The translations under genes and the position numbers were made by a program. Below the pieces are notes generated by a model that had not been told where the DNA came from, ran no database searches, and saw only the letters and a program-made list of their open reading frames with translations. Below are positions 62,510-64,000 of a DNA stretch of 64,000 nt, piece after piece. Position 1 is the first letter of the stretch, and every line of letters starts with the position of its first letter. Origin of the DNA: Toxonevra muliebris. Taxonomy: Eukaryota; Arthropoda; Insecta; Diptera; Pallopteridae. The stretch spans positions 58,231,408 through 58,295,407 of the forward strand of contig OY829329.1 in assembly GCA_963691655.1 (NCBI GenBank), written 5' to 3'.

Positions 62510-64000
62510 CTATTAATGTAAATAGGGAAAAAGAGAATATTTTAGAGTGCGCAAAACGAATAATATAAAAATTAACCGAACTACACACATAAAGCTCCCG
62601 CTGTTGTACCATATTCATATCCCGTTGCATATGGCAGGCTCTCTACACCATTAGCATAAGCTTTGGCCACTTGCATGAGGTCATCATAGTTTAGAGGTAA
62701 CTCAACACTCGTATGACCATAAGGTGATAACAATAATTGACTGTATGAATGAAGAGCCAACATGACATTCAGTTTTTCTTTTATGCCTGCAACGTAATCA
62801 GCTAAAGCTTTAACTTCAGGCTCAGAAAATGCATGCGGGCCACCATATGTTTCATCGCATGGATAATCAGAAGCGCCACCATTTTCCATCCAGTGTGAAT
62901 CGTAATTACGATTGGGATCGGTACCAATGCATGAAGAGTGCGAGACGGGCTGTCGAGTTTTACGCCACAGTCGATCCTAGATATATTTTTAATGTGATAA
63001 AATTTAAATAGAACAACTTTCCAGAAAGCTTTAACTAGTTATCTGATATGCCGCACTTACCTTTTCGTGCGTGTAAGCAAACCCATCCACATTTAATACA
63101 GGCACAATATACCAATCATGGTTTTCTGCCAATTGACGTACATCAGTTTGGGTGGATGACAACAATTTATTAATGAGCCATGTCGCTGTAGCTGATGTTA
63201 TCCATTCCCGTGCATGTATATTTGATTCAATAAATATTCCAGGATTACCAGATTTATAAGAAATTTTAATGCCACGTATTGAACGTCCCTCATATGATTT
63301 TCCAATTACGAAACCTTCAGTAATTCGAGGATAATTTGCTAGTATTTCATTAAGCCAGGCTTCAATAGAAGACAATGGATAATACCGGGTCCAGTCTAGA
63401 GTTACACCGTTATCTAATTTACCAGTGACTTGTTCTTCATCAATTAAGCTAAAAAGTATAATTTTTGTTGGTAAATCCACTCATAAATTTAATTTATTTC
63501 AAATGTCAACCAACCTTTGTACATTCGGTATTATTATTTCAGAATTTATGGCGGCAGAACGTGTAAAGTTTTCAAAATAATTCACTACACTTGGACTTAT
63601 CATGAGATGTATTTCTTTACCAGCGCTATGCCACAGATTGAACTATAATGGTATGTACATTTTGACATCTGTCACTTTAACTAGTTTTGAGATTTATAAT
63701 AGAGAAGGGCGTGTTCCGTCTTGAGCGTAAGTAAAAGTCCAAAACTCAGGAAAGATCTTAACTGAAATAAGAGGAAACTGGAACACACGCCCATCTCTAG
63801 TTTATAACTCATTAATAAAAAAAAAACTTACATTTTCTCTATTTTTTATTAATTTATCCAATAACTCGCGCTGTTTCTCATTTTTTAATGTAATTTTATA
63901 GACACTAAAGTTATCGTAACGTTTTTTAATAGAGGTATTATCTGGATTTGATAACTTCAAACTGGCTGCACTTGCTAATGCCATCAAAGTTAAAATTATT
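62307..64000 (-). CDS. Zinc carboxypeptidase A-like (M14), 5' end outside the window (gene span)
   Basis: Five exons: 63832-64000 (partial), 63515-63642, 63061-63448, 62589-62976 and 62307-62509, all phases consistent. A secreted M14 metallo-carboxypeptidase, in insects usually digestive: hydrophobic signal (IILTLMALASAASLK), activation propeptide (SVYKITLKNEKQRELLDKL), then the catalytic domain. Zinc ligands are HxxE in ESNIHAREW and the His of ALHSYSQ. The substrate-binding DPNRNYDSHW and the catalytic Glu in SYTIEFRDKGRF are also present. Ile in EQGIK at the specificity-pocket position suggests carboxypeptidase A-type preference for hydrophobic C-termini. It ends GLTTND-stop at 62307. The initiator ATG is beyond position 64000. 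Convergent with Tep2 and not obviously connected to it. Confidence 0.92.
62589..62976 (-). CDS. Carboxypeptidase exon 4: catalytic domain middle
   Basis: DRLWRKTRQPVSHSSCIGTD, PNRNYDSHW, SDYPCDETYGGPHAFSEPE and MLALHSYSQ with the third zinc ligand, to YEYGTTAGAL. Phase 1 out at GTGTGT; the split Tyr codon joins exon 5. Confidence 0.92.
63061..63448 (-). CDS. Carboxypeptidase exon 3: catalytic domain N-half
   Basis: Propeptide end, then TRYYPLSSIEAWLNEIL, IGKSYEGRSIRGIKIS, IFIESNIHAREWITSATATW with the HxxE zinc ligands, and HDWYIVPVLNVDGFAYTHEK. Phase 0 out at GTAAGT. Confidence 0.93.
63515..63642 (-). CDS. Carboxypeptidase exon 2: propeptide
   Basis: FNLWHSAGKEIHLMISPSVV ... SEIIIPNVQ: a propeptide with the typical DxW-like NLWH and L-M-V-P pattern of procarboxypeptidases. 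Acceptor CATTATAG; donor GTTGGT, phase 2. Confidence 0.85.
63832..64000 (-). CDS. Carboxypeptidase exon 1 (partial): signal and propeptide
   Basis: Reads IILTLMALASAASLKLSNPD ... KLIKNREN, ending in phase 0 at GTAAGT. The in-frame ATG at 63984 is probably internal to the signal peptide, since hydrophobic codons continue upstream to the window edge. Confidence 0.85.

Overview
This is a 64 kb piece of an AT-rich, intron-rich, transposon-laden animal genome. The protein-coding content fits a fly (higher Diptera): thioester-containing proteins (TEPs), an insect-type digestive carboxypeptidase, Drosophila-style TATA plus Inr core promoters, and abundant mariner/Tc1, hAT and TTAA-type DNA transposons. 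The species cannot be fixed from the sequence alone.

Layout. At 2093-2959 (minus strand) lie the first three exons of one TEP gene, with a clear core promoter at 3070-3102; the rest of that gene is absent from the window. From 3.5 to 14.3 kb there is transposon debris (MITEs, a TTAA-flanked element, a Tc1/mariner element nested in a long inverted-repeat element) and one possible two-exon gene fragment at 10.5-10.7 kb. From 14397 to 60821 (plus strand) runs a second, complete TEP gene, best matched to Drosophila Tep2. It is in a head-to-head arrangement with the first. A signal-peptide exon (14733-14800) is followed by an 8 kb intron. Then come constant exons for the N-terminal macroglobulin domains (22806-26114), a 27 kb array of alternative bait-region exons (26369-53635), and constant exons carrying the rest of the protein, including an intact GCGEQ thioester site (57324-60712). 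Tail-to-tail with it, at 62307-64000 (minus strand), is a zinc carboxypeptidase A-like gene whose start lies beyond the right edge.

The striking system is the exon array. I find 25 copies of one exon type: 20 look usable and 5 are decayed. Each begins in phase 1, ends in phase 2, encodes a different stretch of bait sequence, and nearly all close on the same motif, roughly IRKxFxExWIF. Every usable copy has a length of 3n+1, so joining exon 5 to the next constant exon keeps frame only with one copy (or 4, 7...). This looks like a mutually exclusive, Dscam-like cassette that could give about 20 TEP isoforms differing in protease bait, against the five described for Drosophila Tep2. The array shows its own history: exon pairs repeated four times, a recent duplication of a three-exon block later hit by a mariner element, and exons caught in decay. 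Perfect GGGAATTCCC kappaB sites lie in intron 1, suggesting immune control.

All exon boundaries were read by eye from splice signals, reading phase and family homology; no transcript data or database search was available.
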